Below, one piece after another: positions 21,570-32,928 of a DNA stretch of 64,000 nt; within the stretch, counting starts at the first letter, position 1; each line of letters begins with the position of its first letter. The stretch covers positions 1,683,284-1,747,283 of the forward strand of contig NC_090712.1 of NCBI RefSeq assembly GCF_040954835.1. The letters run 5' to 3'. This stretch comes from Lepisosteus oculatus (Eukaryota > Chordata > Actinopteri > Semionotiformes > Lepisosteidae). A program made the translations under genes and the position numbers. The notes below the pieces were generated by a model, which was not told the DNA's origin, made no database searches, and saw only the letters and a list, made by a program, of their open reading frames with translations.

Positions 21570-23925
21570 GGCAAAACATGGTGTTTGCGGTACATAGAAT
21601 ATATATACGCACCAAGGCTCCAGTTATAACTGTAAAAACAGGGACCAAAGAGGCAGAATCAAGGACTGTTTTGAGTGCACAGACTGGAGTGTGTTCAAAG
21701 ATGCAGCCTCCCATGGATCCCACACTGATATTGACATGTATGCATCAGCAGTCACTAGCTACATCAGCAAATGTGCTGATGTGGTGAGCGTTAAAAAGAT
21801 ACGCAAACTCCCGAATCAAAAACCCTGGATGAACACTGAGATCCGCTCCCTGCTCAAAGCCCGTGATGCAGCCTTCAAATCTGGTAATGAGGAAGAACTG
21901 AGAGGGGCTAGGAAAGAATTAAGAGCTGGCACAAAATCTGCCAAGAAACAGTACAAATCCCAGATAGAACACCACTACAACACCAACACTAACCCACGAC
22001 GCATGTGGCAAGACATAAATACAATCACAAGCTACAAGAGCAAAACAAGCCCTGTAAGCGCTACTGACCCCTCTCTTCCAAACAAGCTTAACACCTTCCA
22101 CGCACGCTTCGAAGCTCAAAACCCTGAACCAACCACCTGGACCACTGACTCCCCTGCCACCCCACACCCCACACTGTCCAAGCTAGATGTGTGGAAATCA
22201 CTAAGTAGAGTGAACACACATAAAGCTGCTGGACCTGATGGTATCCCTGGCCTGGTACTCAGAACATGTGCCTGGCAGATAGCTGATGTCTGTACCGACA
22301 TCTTCAACATGTCCTTGGCCCAGGCCACTGTACCTAGCTGCTTCAAGATGACCACCATCGTGCCAGTACCGAACAAATCAGCCCCCACATGCCTAAACGA
22401 CTACCGCCCTATTGCACTCGCCCCCATCATAATGAAGTGCTTTGAAAAACTACTTATTCCGCACATCCTCTCCAGTTTGCCTATCGCACAAACCGCTCCA
22501 CAGAGGATGCAATCTCTATAGCTTTACACACCACATTAACCCACCTGGATAAAGGAACACCTATACAAGAATGCTGTTCATTGACTTTAGCTCAGCATTT
22601 AACACCATCATACCCATAAAACTTTCTACCAAACTCAGGGCTCTAGGTTTAGATACAACCCTCTGCAGCTGGATCCTAGACTTCCTCACCAGCAGACCCC
22701 AGACTGTCAGGATTGGCAACCTCACCTCCAACACACTCACCCTTAACACCGGTGCCCCTCAAGGCTGTGTGCTCAGCCCACTGCTTTACTCCCTGTTCAC
22801 CCACGACTGTACTGCTCAGCACAAACACCATCATCAAGTTTGCTGACGATACCACAGTCGTGGGCCTGATCACTGACAATGATGAGACTGCCTACAGGGA
22901 GGAGATAAAACAACTCGCAGACTGGTGCCGAACCAACAACCTATGTCTGAACATCAGCAAAACCAAAGAGCTGATTGTTGACTTCAGAAGACAAGGAAAA
23001 GTTCACTCCCCCATCTACATAGAAGGGTCTGCCGTGGAGATGGTGAATAACTTCAAATTCCTAAGCGTTCACATCTCTAAGGACCTTACATGGACACTGA
23101 ACACCTCCAGTCTCATCAAGAAGGCACAACAGCGGCTGTACTTCTACAGATGTACGGTGGAGAGCATACTGACCAGCTGCATCACAGTCTGGTACGGCAA
23201 CTGCACCGCATCCGACCGTAAGGCACTACAGCGGGTGGTCAAAACTGCCCAACACATCATCGGCAGTGCCTTACCATCCATCCAGGAAATATACAACACC
23301 AGGAGTCTGAAAAAAGCCACCAAAATTATGTCTGACCCCACTCACCCCAGTCATAACTTGTTTATTCCCCTACCATCTGGCAGAAGGTTCCGGTCACTCC
23401 AGTCGCACACAACTAGACTCCAAAATAGCTTCTTCCCCAGAGCTGTCAAGTTGGTGACGCCCCCACTCCCTTCCACCTTATTATGATCTCTCCTAACATC
23501 CTCCTGTACCCACAACCACTGTACTCCTACACCACCACACACACATGTAAGCCGAAATTGTACTGTCCCCTCGATAGCCCAGTAAAACTGTAACAGGCAT
23601 AATAATATTTAATATTTATTAATTAACCATACTACTTTTAACCATACTATTTTTTGCACTGTTCCAAGAATTACCTTGCACTGTTTTTGTCCTGTTATAT
23701 TTTCTCTGTTTGCAGAATTTTGCACAGTTTTGATTACTTGATTACATGTTATTTATGTTATGTTATTACACGTTACTGTTATTGCTATTATGTAACTGTC
23801 TATTGTCTTATCTTCTGTCCTATTTATATACTGCACCTGAGTGACTAACGAGAAACACTTTTCATTATACTATGCACCTGTGTAAGTTTAATGACAATAA
23901 AGTTGAATTGATATGTGGAAGATTT
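21570..23925 (+). mobile_element. CR1-group (Rex/Babar-like) LINE, 5'-truncated, with 3' end
   Basis: Open frames cover the region before and through the reverse transcriptase: HKAAGPDGIPGLVLRTCA (about 22220), [33 protein letters not shown] (22577), [20 protein letters not shown] (22747), and [10 protein letters not shown] in a shifted frame. The C-terminal region runs to 23486. At least two frameshifts occur, near 22500 and 22830. The 3' end carries gacaataaagttgaattg. An antisense 3' copy of the same family lies at 59.2-59.8 kb. The assignment to the Rex/Babar branch is from recall of motif style. Confidence 0.8.
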
Positions 23926-25390
23926 TAAGGCTTGTTTGCTCAGTTTCTTGAGACTGCAGCTTACAAAAGTCCTTCCTTGCATTCCTTGCTAAGTAGTGGT
24001 TCCAAATTTATGGTCTTGTCTCTGGATTGGTGAATCTCTTCTCCTGACTTGAGAATCACCAGGCCTACATTGTTCAAGGCCAAATGATTTTATGGCTGTG
24101 TCTGTGCAACTCTTATCTCTTCTTGAGAGAGTGGTTCACAGTTCTTGTAGCCTTAGTGGAGCCACAAGGAATAACAAATCCCCAATTATCCAGAGATGCA
24201 GGCATGAGGAGTTATTTGTTAGCAAGAACTGAGTACAGAAACAACCTTAACATCAAATAGTATAACTTACTGTCCCAGGTTCAAACTGAAGGTGAATTGG
24301 GTTTGCACCACCTCCCTGTCGTTCCTCACCTGTTGGACTTGTAGGTGTCCTGGTTTGTGGGCAGAGAGCACACAGAGCTGGAAGATGAGGCAGGCTGACC
24401 GTCAGACTGTGAAGTTTGCTTTGCTTCTTTTTTTGCTTAACCTAATGGAACCATTCATTCACATTAGTGAATTAGTGTTCCAAGTAGTAAACTATTAATG
24501 CCTATGGAGGCCACATTAGAGATAAGCTGCCTTCTAACTAAATACAAAGCAACCTGCAGTAAAATCTCTCTCTCTCTGCAGCCCGGATGCCACAAAATAA
24601 ATGGGAGCCTATATCCCTATCCATAAAGATGCACACTAAGCAGGAAAGATGTTTCTAACTGAGGTATCTTTTACCCAGGAAACTCAAGTTCCCTAAAAAC
24701 ACAGAATAGCATGCTCTCTCTAACAAGGCTCGAGCAGAGGAGACTGAGAGGGAGCCTAATTCACGTCTTCAAAATCTTCCAGAATCAACTGTGAAACATG
24801 AACCAGGCGACACAAGTGTTAAGACTCCATTGGGAGTACATTTAAAACTGAGAACAGGCTTAATTTCTTCATACAGAGGGTCGCGGGGGTCAGGGACAAG
24901 CCACCCAGCCTCTCTTATGTTCTGTATCGTCTGAAAGACTATCCCCAGAACATGAATAGGAGAGCAGTGAGGACAAGCTGCAAGGGACGAAGGCAGAAGT
25001 AACAGGACAAAACTGATTGAATTATAGTACCTTCCCCATTCCTGCCTTATCAAACTAGATGTCAAGGGAACCTGCTTGCGGTAAAACATTGTCTGAAGAT
25101 GACTGTAAGAACTCTGCCTTTCCCTTGTGCATCAGAGGCACTGGGATAAGAGCACTGGTTCAATAACTCTGATGTCAAAAGCTCTTGTCCAGAAGGCATT
25201 AGTCCAGCCTTAGGGAACAGAGTTGTTGACATCTGTGGTACTGACTCCATTAGACTCTTTTAATCATTATGCTTAGTAGCAGTCTGGAGTTTTCTGGGTG
25301 ACCAGAATGTTAGGCCTCTGAAATGCCTTGTTTGTAAATACTGTATATAGAGTAATTTGTGTGTTGTATGTTTTTGTTGCGTGCCATGTA
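23926..25390. other. Intergenic with CR1/L2-like LINE 3' remnant
   Basis: From about 24715 to 25060 the plus strand resembles a decayed LINE C-terminal or 3' region (the L-R-G-S-L-I-H-V-F-K pattern near 24745). The rest has no recognised content. Confidence 0.45.
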
Positions 25391-25394
25391 GTTT

Positions 25395-25940
25395 GTGTCT
25401 TGTCATTGTAATGCATATTTACAGTTCATCACTGGGGTTGCTCTCCCATCCATCCAGGATATGTGTGACAGATGGTGCTTGAGGAAAGCTCTAAGCATCA
25501 TCAAAGACCCCACACATCCCAGCTACAGACTGTATGACCCTCAACCATCTGGAAAACAGTACCAGAGCATTCGGGCCCGGACTACCAGACTCAGAGACAG
25601 TTTTTATCCCTGGACTATCAAACTATTAAACTCCCAGCCTCTCTCACCCACGATCTGAACCCTCACAGTGCCTTCTCTCTTTATCAAAACTCAAACACAC
25701 ACTGAAATCTACCTCTACCTCACATGTCTAGAAGCTCACTCCCCAGAAATTTCTATCCTTTATTTCATTCTGTTGATCTATGATATTGCACATTGCCTGT
25801 TGTCTCTGTCTTTCTTTCCTACACAATTGTCTATACAATTGTATTGTTGTTGTTTTTCTGTATTTCCTACCGTCAGAGCTAGCTAAATCGCGTATACCTG
25901 TATATGAGTATAACGACAATAACCTTGAACTTGAACTTGA
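25395..25940 (+). mobile_element. LINE 3' fragment, a second CR1/Rex-like family
   Basis: The plus strand encodes ITGVALPSIQDMCDRWCLRK, then IIKDPTHPSYRLYDPQPSGK. This is related to, but clearly diverged from, the C-terminus of the 21.6-23.9 kb element. The fragment ends in gacaataaccttgaacttga, like a LINE 3' terminus. Confidence 0.7.
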
Positions 25941-26171
25941 CCAAGTGTGCCTGGATTATTATTCCTCTCAACAAAGCAGTGCCAGAGAACAAGGAATTCA
26001 TGAGACTCTAATTATACCAGCCGCCCTGGTATACAGTATTGCTAGAAAATACTGACAAGTTGGGGATGATAAATAATTTCACTTATTGAGTAAACCGCTC
26101 GGTCTAATCCTTATTTTCACAAGTTTTCTAACTCCCCCCCCCATTTGTAACAACTGGAAGTTGTCGCTCAC

Positions 26172-26247
26172 TTACTTCCTCTGTGTAGATGTATAAAACG
26201 CTTGTGCTGCACAAGATTTGCGGAGCTGTGTCTGTGGAGCTGCTGAG
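26172..26247 (+). promoter_or_regulatory. Candidate il22ra2 core promoter and 5' UTR
   Basis: A TATAAAA box at 26192-26198 lies 50 bases before the start codon, with an ETS-like cttcct motif about 15 bases further upstream. A transcript starting about 25-30 bases after the TATA box would have a very short 5' UTR. Use is inferred from position only. Confidence 0.45.
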
Positions 26248-26332
26248 ATGAGAAGCTGTTTCATGCCGCTCCTATGTGCCTCATCTGTGCTGCTGCTCTG
26301 CAGCTCGCTCATCTGTGTCTCGTGGGGTCTAG
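26248..26332 (+). CDS. il22ra2: il22ra2 exon 1 (signal peptide)
   Basis: The ATG at 26248 starts MRSCFMPLLCASSVLLLCSS and a further hydrophobic stretch ending SWGL, a typical cleavable signal peptide. The donor cta g|gtaagt leaves phase 1. No upstream in-frame ATG lies between this one and the TATA-like box. Confidence 0.85.
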
Positions 26333-29300
26333 GTAAGTCTGGAGCTTCTTGTCTGTAGTGCACAGCAGAGTGGTAAAGAACAAACTGACATCCAACCTTT
26401 TCTCTTACCGGTTTTAAAACATTAAGCAGGCGATAATATTAAAAAATACAGAATAATACACCAGCATTAGTGTTTTGTCTTGAAAAGGTGCAAGATCTGG
26501 AAACATGAACAAAATGCACACCAGCAGTGCATTTGTCTATATTTCAGAATATTGCAAGAGCACATTGACGCGTACTGTTATAGCACGTGCAAATTACAAG
26601 TTTAGCAGGAGCTTGGAAGATATTTTATTTGAATGAATGTTTTAATTTATGCTTTCAGTTCCAGTGCATCACATTTTTTTTCTGTCTGTTTAAGCAAATT
26701 TCAAAATTAAAATGGAATTGAAAAGTGTAAATATGCTTTCAGCACACTCTTGTTGTGCTTTTCTGTATGTGTGATTGCACAGGGTGGGCAAGTTAACCTT
26801 GGTTAAAGATTGAAAGCAAAAGGTTTATAAATTACATGCTTGTTAATCATTTTCCTTTAATTTGCCACATGCCAATATTAACACTGTGTATTCACTTTTT
26901 CATTAAGTCCCTCTTTCCCCAAATCACTCAAGAAGAGAGGGGACCACAACAAAACATCCCCAATCCAGCTTGCAGTTTCAAACTATTCCTGCTAAACTGT
27001 CGTTCTGGGGTCACCTGGGGTCCTGGGAGAGCACTGTGCTCACAGGTCTTCAGTGCATCTGGACTGTTAACACCATGAATAGGCTCAGTACTGATGCCCA
27101 GCTCCTCGGGTTCAGAAAGTGACCTAACAAACCTGCAGAGACACCAAACCAGGATTGCAGACAACTGCTATGCAGTAGAACGTTAAGAATACCAGCTTTT
27201 AAAAAAAGTATTAACAATAATTAGAACTGTTTACTGTTGATTGTTGATTACTGATTAGTACTATTACTGAATGTGCACATACTGTACCAGAGTACCTTTC
27301 AGATTTCAGAAGAATATAAGAAGGGCTACAAACAACAGGAATCATTTGGCCTGTCTAGCTCATTTGCTGAACAGTAGCTAACAGATCCCATTCTGGAGTT
27401 TTTTTAAAAGAGTCAATGGTATCAACTTCAACCACATGGCTGGGCAGATTGTTCTACACTCCCACAAGCCTGTAGGTAAAGACAATTAAAGTCTCTTGTT
27501 CTGGGCTTTAAACACTGTTGACTCATCTTTCCTTTGTTTGTTATGTTTTCTTATTCCAAAATTTGTGAAATTCTTTCAGGTCTCCAGGATGAAATCACAC
27601 CGAAGGAGGTGGAGTTCCACTCCGTTGACTATAAAAATGTCCTGCACTGGAAACTGCTCAAACCCCTTCAAGGGAGGCCTGTTTATTTCGTGCAGTACAA
27701 AATGTGAGTACCTGCTCCCCTGCAAAAAGGAAACCAAAGTGGAAGAATTGCTAAAGATGAGCAATTTATTTGTAGGTTCAAATAGGAAGAGAATATTAGA
27801 TCAAAATATTCCAATAGACTCAAGTAAGCAAAATGTGAAGGTCTGAAAGAGCTTGAGCTCAAATAATAAGTTTGGTATTTTATTGCAAAAATATAATAAG
27901 TGCTTCTCCAGATTTAAACCCAGGCCCAGGTTCAAACCACCAGTCTCTTAACTAGACAAACCAGCTTGACTCCCTGTCACCGGAGGTGCTGCCTAGAGGA
28001 AGGACATTTTTTTCCCCTTCCTTTATTATCATCTCCAAGGCACTGGAAAGCCCCAGAATTCCCAGTCTTACTACTGCATAATCAGATCCAAATGCTGCTT
28101 ACATTTGATTAGCCAGTCCTGAACATGATACCCAATCAGATCTAATGTGTAGCTGCTCTTTAAACAAGCCAGACCTGCTAAGCTTTCTCTGGACTTGGAA
28201 ACTACAGTACCATGTTGATTTGTCTGTCTAGTTCTGAATTTTACTCAGAACTCCGTACGTTCTGCAAAACAATGATGCTTGTTGCCACACTGGGTTTAGC
28301 ATCACTGGTCCAGAGAGAGGAGTGTCATCTGATATCACATCCAGAAAAAAGCAGCTGTGCTTTCATCAACCTCAGTAAAACACAGTGTCAGTCATATAGC
28401 CACGCTATACCTCCAAGCTGGTATGAAACAAAACACACATCAAACTGCAAAACCCCAAACTGGGATGTTCTATAATATACATATATTTTTTTTTAAAAAG
28501 GTAGGAAATGTAAAAGGAAACTGGATGTTTCTAAATACTCTGCGTCTCCTTCCTCTGCCTTCCTGGTTCCACAGCTATGGGCAGAAAAAATGGGCCAACG
28601 CCGTCCACTGTCTGGGCATCACGGAGCCGCACTGCGACCTGAGTCAGGAGACCTCTGACCGGCGGGAGTGCTACTACGCCCGGGTTCAAGCCGCCCTGGA
28701 CGACACCCTGTCACCCTGGGTGATCAGTCCGAGATTTGTTCCACAATGGGAAAGTAAGCATCGGTGCTAACTGGCATTGTTTTTCGACAAAGTGGGGTTT
28801 TGCTGATGGTGGCGTAGTCATTAAAATGCCGGTCATCTCGGTGTCTGTTTTCTCTTAGCGTCCCTCAGTGCTCCTGTGATAAAGCTCACTGCAAGAGAAA
28901 GCGCCATTCTGGTCCAGTTCAAGGCTCCACGCTCCCCGTACAGGAGAAGGAACGGCTCTTGGATATCAATGAAGAGGCTCCACCAGCTGACTTACAGGTT
29001 ATACGTCATGAAGGACAACATGATTCAGGCGAGTGACCACTCTGTGGCCCAGACAGTGTATAACTGAGGCTTCAAGTTCTTCTAGAACATAGGAATAGTG
29101 ACACAGCACTGAACTGAACTTCCATATCCTTGATATCACAAACTGGGGGGGGGTTCACTTGTTTAGTCCTTCACCTGTGATATTATACCGAAATGTGAAT
29201 GAACCAAGACAGGCCAAGGACATGATTGAACTGGTTTAAGGCGAAGTGATCAACTTAAAGCCAGAGAGAAAAATAAGGTGTGAGTTAAGCCAAAAGAATG

Positions 29301-30419
29301 ATTTTATCATGAGAAAAAAGTCTCCTGCTGATGACAGCCCCTGCCCTTGACTAGATTTAACTATAGGCATGAATCTGATCTTCATTTTCCTATACAGCAT
29401 AGTTTTTCCGAAATGTTTTTTTCACATTTGAAGAACTACCCTTTCAGCATTTCAGAAATTCACATTTTTTGTCCATTTTTATATAGACAAAACGAGAAGT
29501 TGTTTTTGGTATGAAACAAGCCTTAGCACTCAAGCCCAGGAGAATTTATCTACATCAGCCCCATCATTTGAGTTTTTCCTCTGGGAGATGGGAACAAAAT
29601 GCTGTCGTCTCCTGCGGAACAACTCACTCCCAGGAAACAGATCAGTCCTCCCCTGCTCCTCGACTTGACCTGATGACTCTTGGCGGGGCTGCTGTGTCTC
29701 CCGGGAGGAGAGACAAGAGCGTCAATCTAAGAGCGTGCAGCTCAGAAAGCTCACGGAATATGTCATTGCAATCATAGCCGGTCATCACGAATTATATTTT
29801 AATGAAACGCATTACTACCAGCATTGTAGACAGTCTGACGCCCAGATGGCATCGTCTTTGCCTTTGTAAACTCAAGTCTCTTGACCTCAGCTCATTTAGT
29901 GGAGTGCGGCCCCACCTGGGTGACACGGAACAGTCACACTGCACCAGCAGCCTCAGTGCACACCAGGGGGAGGAGCTTCACCATTTGGATTAAAGGGGAA
30001 CTTCAGGGAAACCGGTCACATGGCCGGAGTGGAATTTAGCCAGGACACTGGGGTTCACACCCCCAGACTTTCGTACATTGCCCATTGCCATGGATCTCTA
30101 CTGGCCTTGTATGAATGGCAGTACCTCCTGCAGCAACAGTGTCTCCAGTCGTAATACCAGGGCTGTGATGTGGAAATTCTGCTCCCGAGGGAAGAGCGCC
30201 CCCTATCCTCTCTGTTATTCTGCACTTCCATAATTTCGTTATCTTTTTGTGTGTGTTTGTATTGTATAGGCGAAGCACGTTCTGGGAAGGCCTGTAAGAA
30301 AAATACTGATCGTCAACCTGAAACCCAAGACAACCTACTGCGTGCAGGCTGAGGCCAAAATTCAGCTGCACAACCGAACCAGCAAGAGAAGCAAGAAGGC
30401 TTGTGTCATCACTCTCTGA
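26248..30419 (+). CDS. il22ra2: IL-22-binding protein (soluble class II cytokine receptor IL22RA2)
   Basis: Gene-level entry. IL22RA2 is a secreted decoy that binds IL-22 and blocks the membrane receptor. Five exons (26248-26332, 27580-27703, 28575-28753, 28859-29028, 30270-30419) give 235 residues in phases 1, 2, 1, 0. There is a signal peptide, then two fibronectin-III-like domains, and a stop right after the last D2 strand with no membrane segment. That architecture is diagnostic of this family. Matching segments include VYFVQYKIYGQKKW, TPRF-like SPRFVPQWE, and TTYCVQAEAK. The spacing between the YR of exon 4 and the YC of exon 5 equals that of the human protein as I recall it. This supports the exon 4 end at a GC donor. 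It follows ifngr1 in the same orientation. Confidence 0.92.
27580..27703 (+). CDS. il22ra2: il22ra2 exon 2 (start of D1)
   Basis: The acceptor is ctttcag and the donor is aaat|gtgagt. The frame includes PKEVEFHSVDYKNVLHWKLL and RPVYFVQYKI across the junction, the A-C' strands of domain D1. At 124 bases it has the same length and phases as ifngr1 exon 2, consistent with paralogy. Confidence 0.9.
27704..28574 (+). other. il22ra2 intron 2
   Basis: GT-AG intron of 871 bases. No repeat family is recognised inside it. Confidence 0.75.
28575..28753 (+). CDS. il22ra2: il22ra2 exon 3 (end of D1)
   Basis: The acceptor is tccacag and the donor is gaaa|gtaagc. The frame reads YGQKKWANAVHCLGITEPHC and then CYYARVQAALDDTLSPWV with SPRFVPQWE. 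The cysteines and the W-S-P-W-like turn of D1 are in place. Confidence 0.92.
28859..29028 (+). CDS. il22ra2: il22ra2 exon 4 (start of D2)
   Basis: The acceptor is ctcttag. The frame includes SAPVIKLTARESAILVQFKA, then LTYRLYVMKDNMIQ. The exon most plausibly ends at a GC donor, attcag|gcgagt, in phase 0. Without splicing, 12 more codons follow to a TGA at 29065-29067. Confidence 0.85.
29029..30269 (+). other. il22ra2 intron 4 (probable GC-AG)
   Basis: It begins gcgagt and ends ttgtatag. A decayed repeat with a tagccaggacactggggtt segment lies at about 30000-30230; a similar stretch is at 59.04-59.17 kb. Confidence 0.6.
30270..30419 (+). CDS. il22ra2: il22ra2 exon 5 (end of D2, stop)
   Basis: The acceptor is tgtatag. 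The frame reads KILIVNLKPKTTYCVQAEAK and then SKKACVITL, ending with TGA at 30417-30419. The final cysteine closes domain D2. A perfect donor-like sequence (gag|gtgagt) begins one base after the stop. Confidence 0.92.
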   Translation, partial: AKHVLGRPVRKILIVNLKPKTTYCVQAEAKIQLHNRTSKRSKKACVITL

Positions 30420-31340
30420 GGTGAGTGAGTAACACCGAAGCACAGTCGAACAGGATACGGCTACATTTCAGGCAGGGAGCTGCGTCTGCACGCGTAGGCT
30501 GCAAAGGAACAGGTGAAGGTTTATTCCCTGCTGAAAAGAAAAGAGACACAACGTTTTGGCTGTAGAGGCTTCTTCAGATATGGTGGTGTGAAACTGTCTC
30601 TCTTTTATTCTCCTTTCAGCATGAAATAAATCTTCACACTGATATTTAATACTTTCCGTTCCACATTGACATCTGCTGTATTTCGTATATAGGTATTTCA
30701 GGGGGAAAGCTAGCTTTAGCAATATGGGCAGGCAGGCGTTTCAAACCTTAACCAATTCACTAGGTTACTTCCAGTATGACGACTCCGATCGATTGGGATC
30801 GTGGCCCAGCTTTTCTCTTGGTGTTCTAATGTGGTCCTTGTTTTTAACAGGTTCTAGAGCTTTGAACTGGCACCTAGCTCCGCAGAATCCCAGGAAAATT
30901 CATCATGGCTGGCGTGAAACGGGACCGACAGGACAAGGCCTAACTGCCACTTTCACCTCCATCGCTGCACTGCTTGTGTCACAATAAGTGTTTGATTTTT
31001 GGATTATGTTTGGTCATGACATTTAAGTCAAGTTGCTGTATTCTGTCTAAACCTGGAATAACATTCTAAAAGTTGCAACTCAATGAGCCAAGATAAAGAA
31101 TGTAGTACAAACATGAATATTTTCATCACACATGAACAGCCATTTCATAAAATCCCATGTTAAACCTTTGATTACCAGCCATAGCGCCAAAACAATTTCA
31201 GCATTTTCTGATCTTGCATGTCTGTTTAGGTTTCCTTAAAACTTAAAAGATGCTTTTTGAAAATTTTACAAAGTGGTTGGCCATAATTTTCCAGCTTGTG
31301 TGCGTCAGCAAAGGTAGGGGATTTTAATAAAGAAAGCAGC
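30420..31340 (+). other. il22ra2: Probable il22ra2 3' UTR
   Basis: No coding similarity is seen. An AATAAA hexamer at 31326-31331 is a candidate poly(A) signal. The convergent map3k21 transcript may overlap this end. Confidence 0.4.
31326..31331 (+). promoter_or_regulatory. Candidate poly(A) signal for il22ra2
   Basis: This AATAAA lies about 0.9 kb after the il22ra2 stop codon. Confidence 0.35.
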
Positions 31341-31760
31341 TGGACTAGAAAAAAAGTGCTTTCCTTTTATTTCAGTTAGTGTTGCCAGTAACTGCACAGG
31401 AATCTCACTAGGAAAGTGAAACATGGCTGTGGAATCACAAAGCAGAAGAAATTGGAGCCCTATTTAAGTTTTCAGGAACAGGAACTGTTTTCAATTTGTA
31501 TTTCACACACTCCATATTAGGACAGTTATGAAAGACGATTAAAAGTGTTTTAAGTTACTACACTTTTGTGATATTTCTACACATGGAGTTGTCAACTGTT
31601 AAAACCATTTCCAAGCACTGTATGTATGTACAGACCTGCTCTGTTCACGTACTATAGTATGTGAGGTCTATGCAAAATTGACATGAATGCATCTCAATCA
31701 GGAAAAAAAATGCTTATAGATTAACAGTATGTGAAAAAAAACTCATTTTTTTGGAACACC

Positions 31761-31766
31761 TTTATT
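31761..31766 (-). promoter_or_regulatory. Candidate poly(A) signal for map3k21
   Basis: The plus-strand TTTATT reads AATAAA on the minus strand (context caataaaggtgttcc). A second hexamer lies at 31366-31371. Confidence 0.4.
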
Positions 31767-32689
31767 GACGTTTCACAGAGTAACTCAAAAGGAAGTAAAT
31801 GTATGTTTGTTTCCTCATTTTGTAATTTAATTGTATAAATCTGTTACAGAAATAGTGTCAAACATGGTTTGCACCAGAATGCAGATACTGTAATTGGCGA
31901 AACAACATTAAACAAAGAAAGATATTGTTCACTTACTGTATGCGACTAACACTTGATTTCATGGAAAAAAGGTCACCAGTGAAAACTAAGAAATTTCAGG
32001 AATACCTCTGTCACTGCTTTGTCTTCAGTCAGGAGCTGTGTTGTTTTTCAAAGTTCTACAGCTCAGTGTTCACGTGTTCACTAAGCGCAGGTGCAATATT
32101 GTCTGCTTTAAAAAAATATTTATTCAAATTTCAAAATGCTAAGGAAGTCCAATTTTGGGTCACAAAGAACAGTTTAAGGATCCAATCTCATTTCTATTTG
32201 CAGAGAAATCATTTTTATACAGAGTAGGTATAGGACAGCATAGATATTTAAAAATATAAAGAGCAAATATGAACAAAGAGATAGCTAGATTTCACAGTCC
32301 CAGGTATTGTCAAATACTGAAGTTTCAGTCCCTATAACAAAGCTGAAGTATATAGTTATCAGCCCATATTATCTATGTACTTTCCGTAAATATGGACTGA
32401 TGCAGTTTACAGTGTACAAAAATATTTAGAAATATCCGCAAATCAAGAGAAATTCTAGCATTTTGCAACATTGCGTAAAAAGGGGAAAGATGTTTCATAA
32501 TTATTGCTAGTACCACAATTCAAATGGTGAAACAAATTAATTTTCCTCTGAGTGAAATGCACATCTCTGGAATCACAACAGGGGGCGCTCTTTCCTTGTC
32601 TTTTGCTTACTCCCAGGCCTAGTGTCTGACATGCTGTACAATTTAAAATCCTATAGCGCTACGGTACCCAAGCCTGAGAGAATGAGAAT

Positions 32690-32928
32690 TGTTCCCTGAT
32701 CTACAGTTAAGTCACTTTGCAGACACATTTATACAAAGTGACAGAGAAGAGTGGATCTTCAGGTTCACTGATCACAGCACCCTGGATGTAGATCTCATCT
32801 TCAGGTTGGAGCACAAGGGGTGGGGGGGGCTGCCAGACTGCTCTGTAGCACAACTGGTGGTTGAATGGAGAACTGTATTACACAAAGCCCTTTATTTTAA
32901 CCACTGGACCAAGCACCCTCCTTAGGAA
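32690..32928 (-). mobile_element. Possible tRNA-derived SINE in the map3k21 3' UTR
   Basis: On the minus strand the block starts with gcttggtccagtggttaa, which fits an A-box, and about 50 bases later has a poor B-box-like ccattcaacc. The body is about 230 bases. No second copy was recognised in the window, so this is tentative. Confidence 0.35.

Noticed and set aside
23351-23542. 63-residue antisense frame nearly identical to one at 59553-59744
   Set aside because: Both are the reverse strand of the same LINE 3' region; similarity reflects repeat identity, not a conserved gene.
23654-23848. 64-residue Cys/Tyr-rich frame conserved at 59247-59441
   Set aside because: It lies in the 3' untranslated part of the LINE; two young copies of the same element are expected to look alike.
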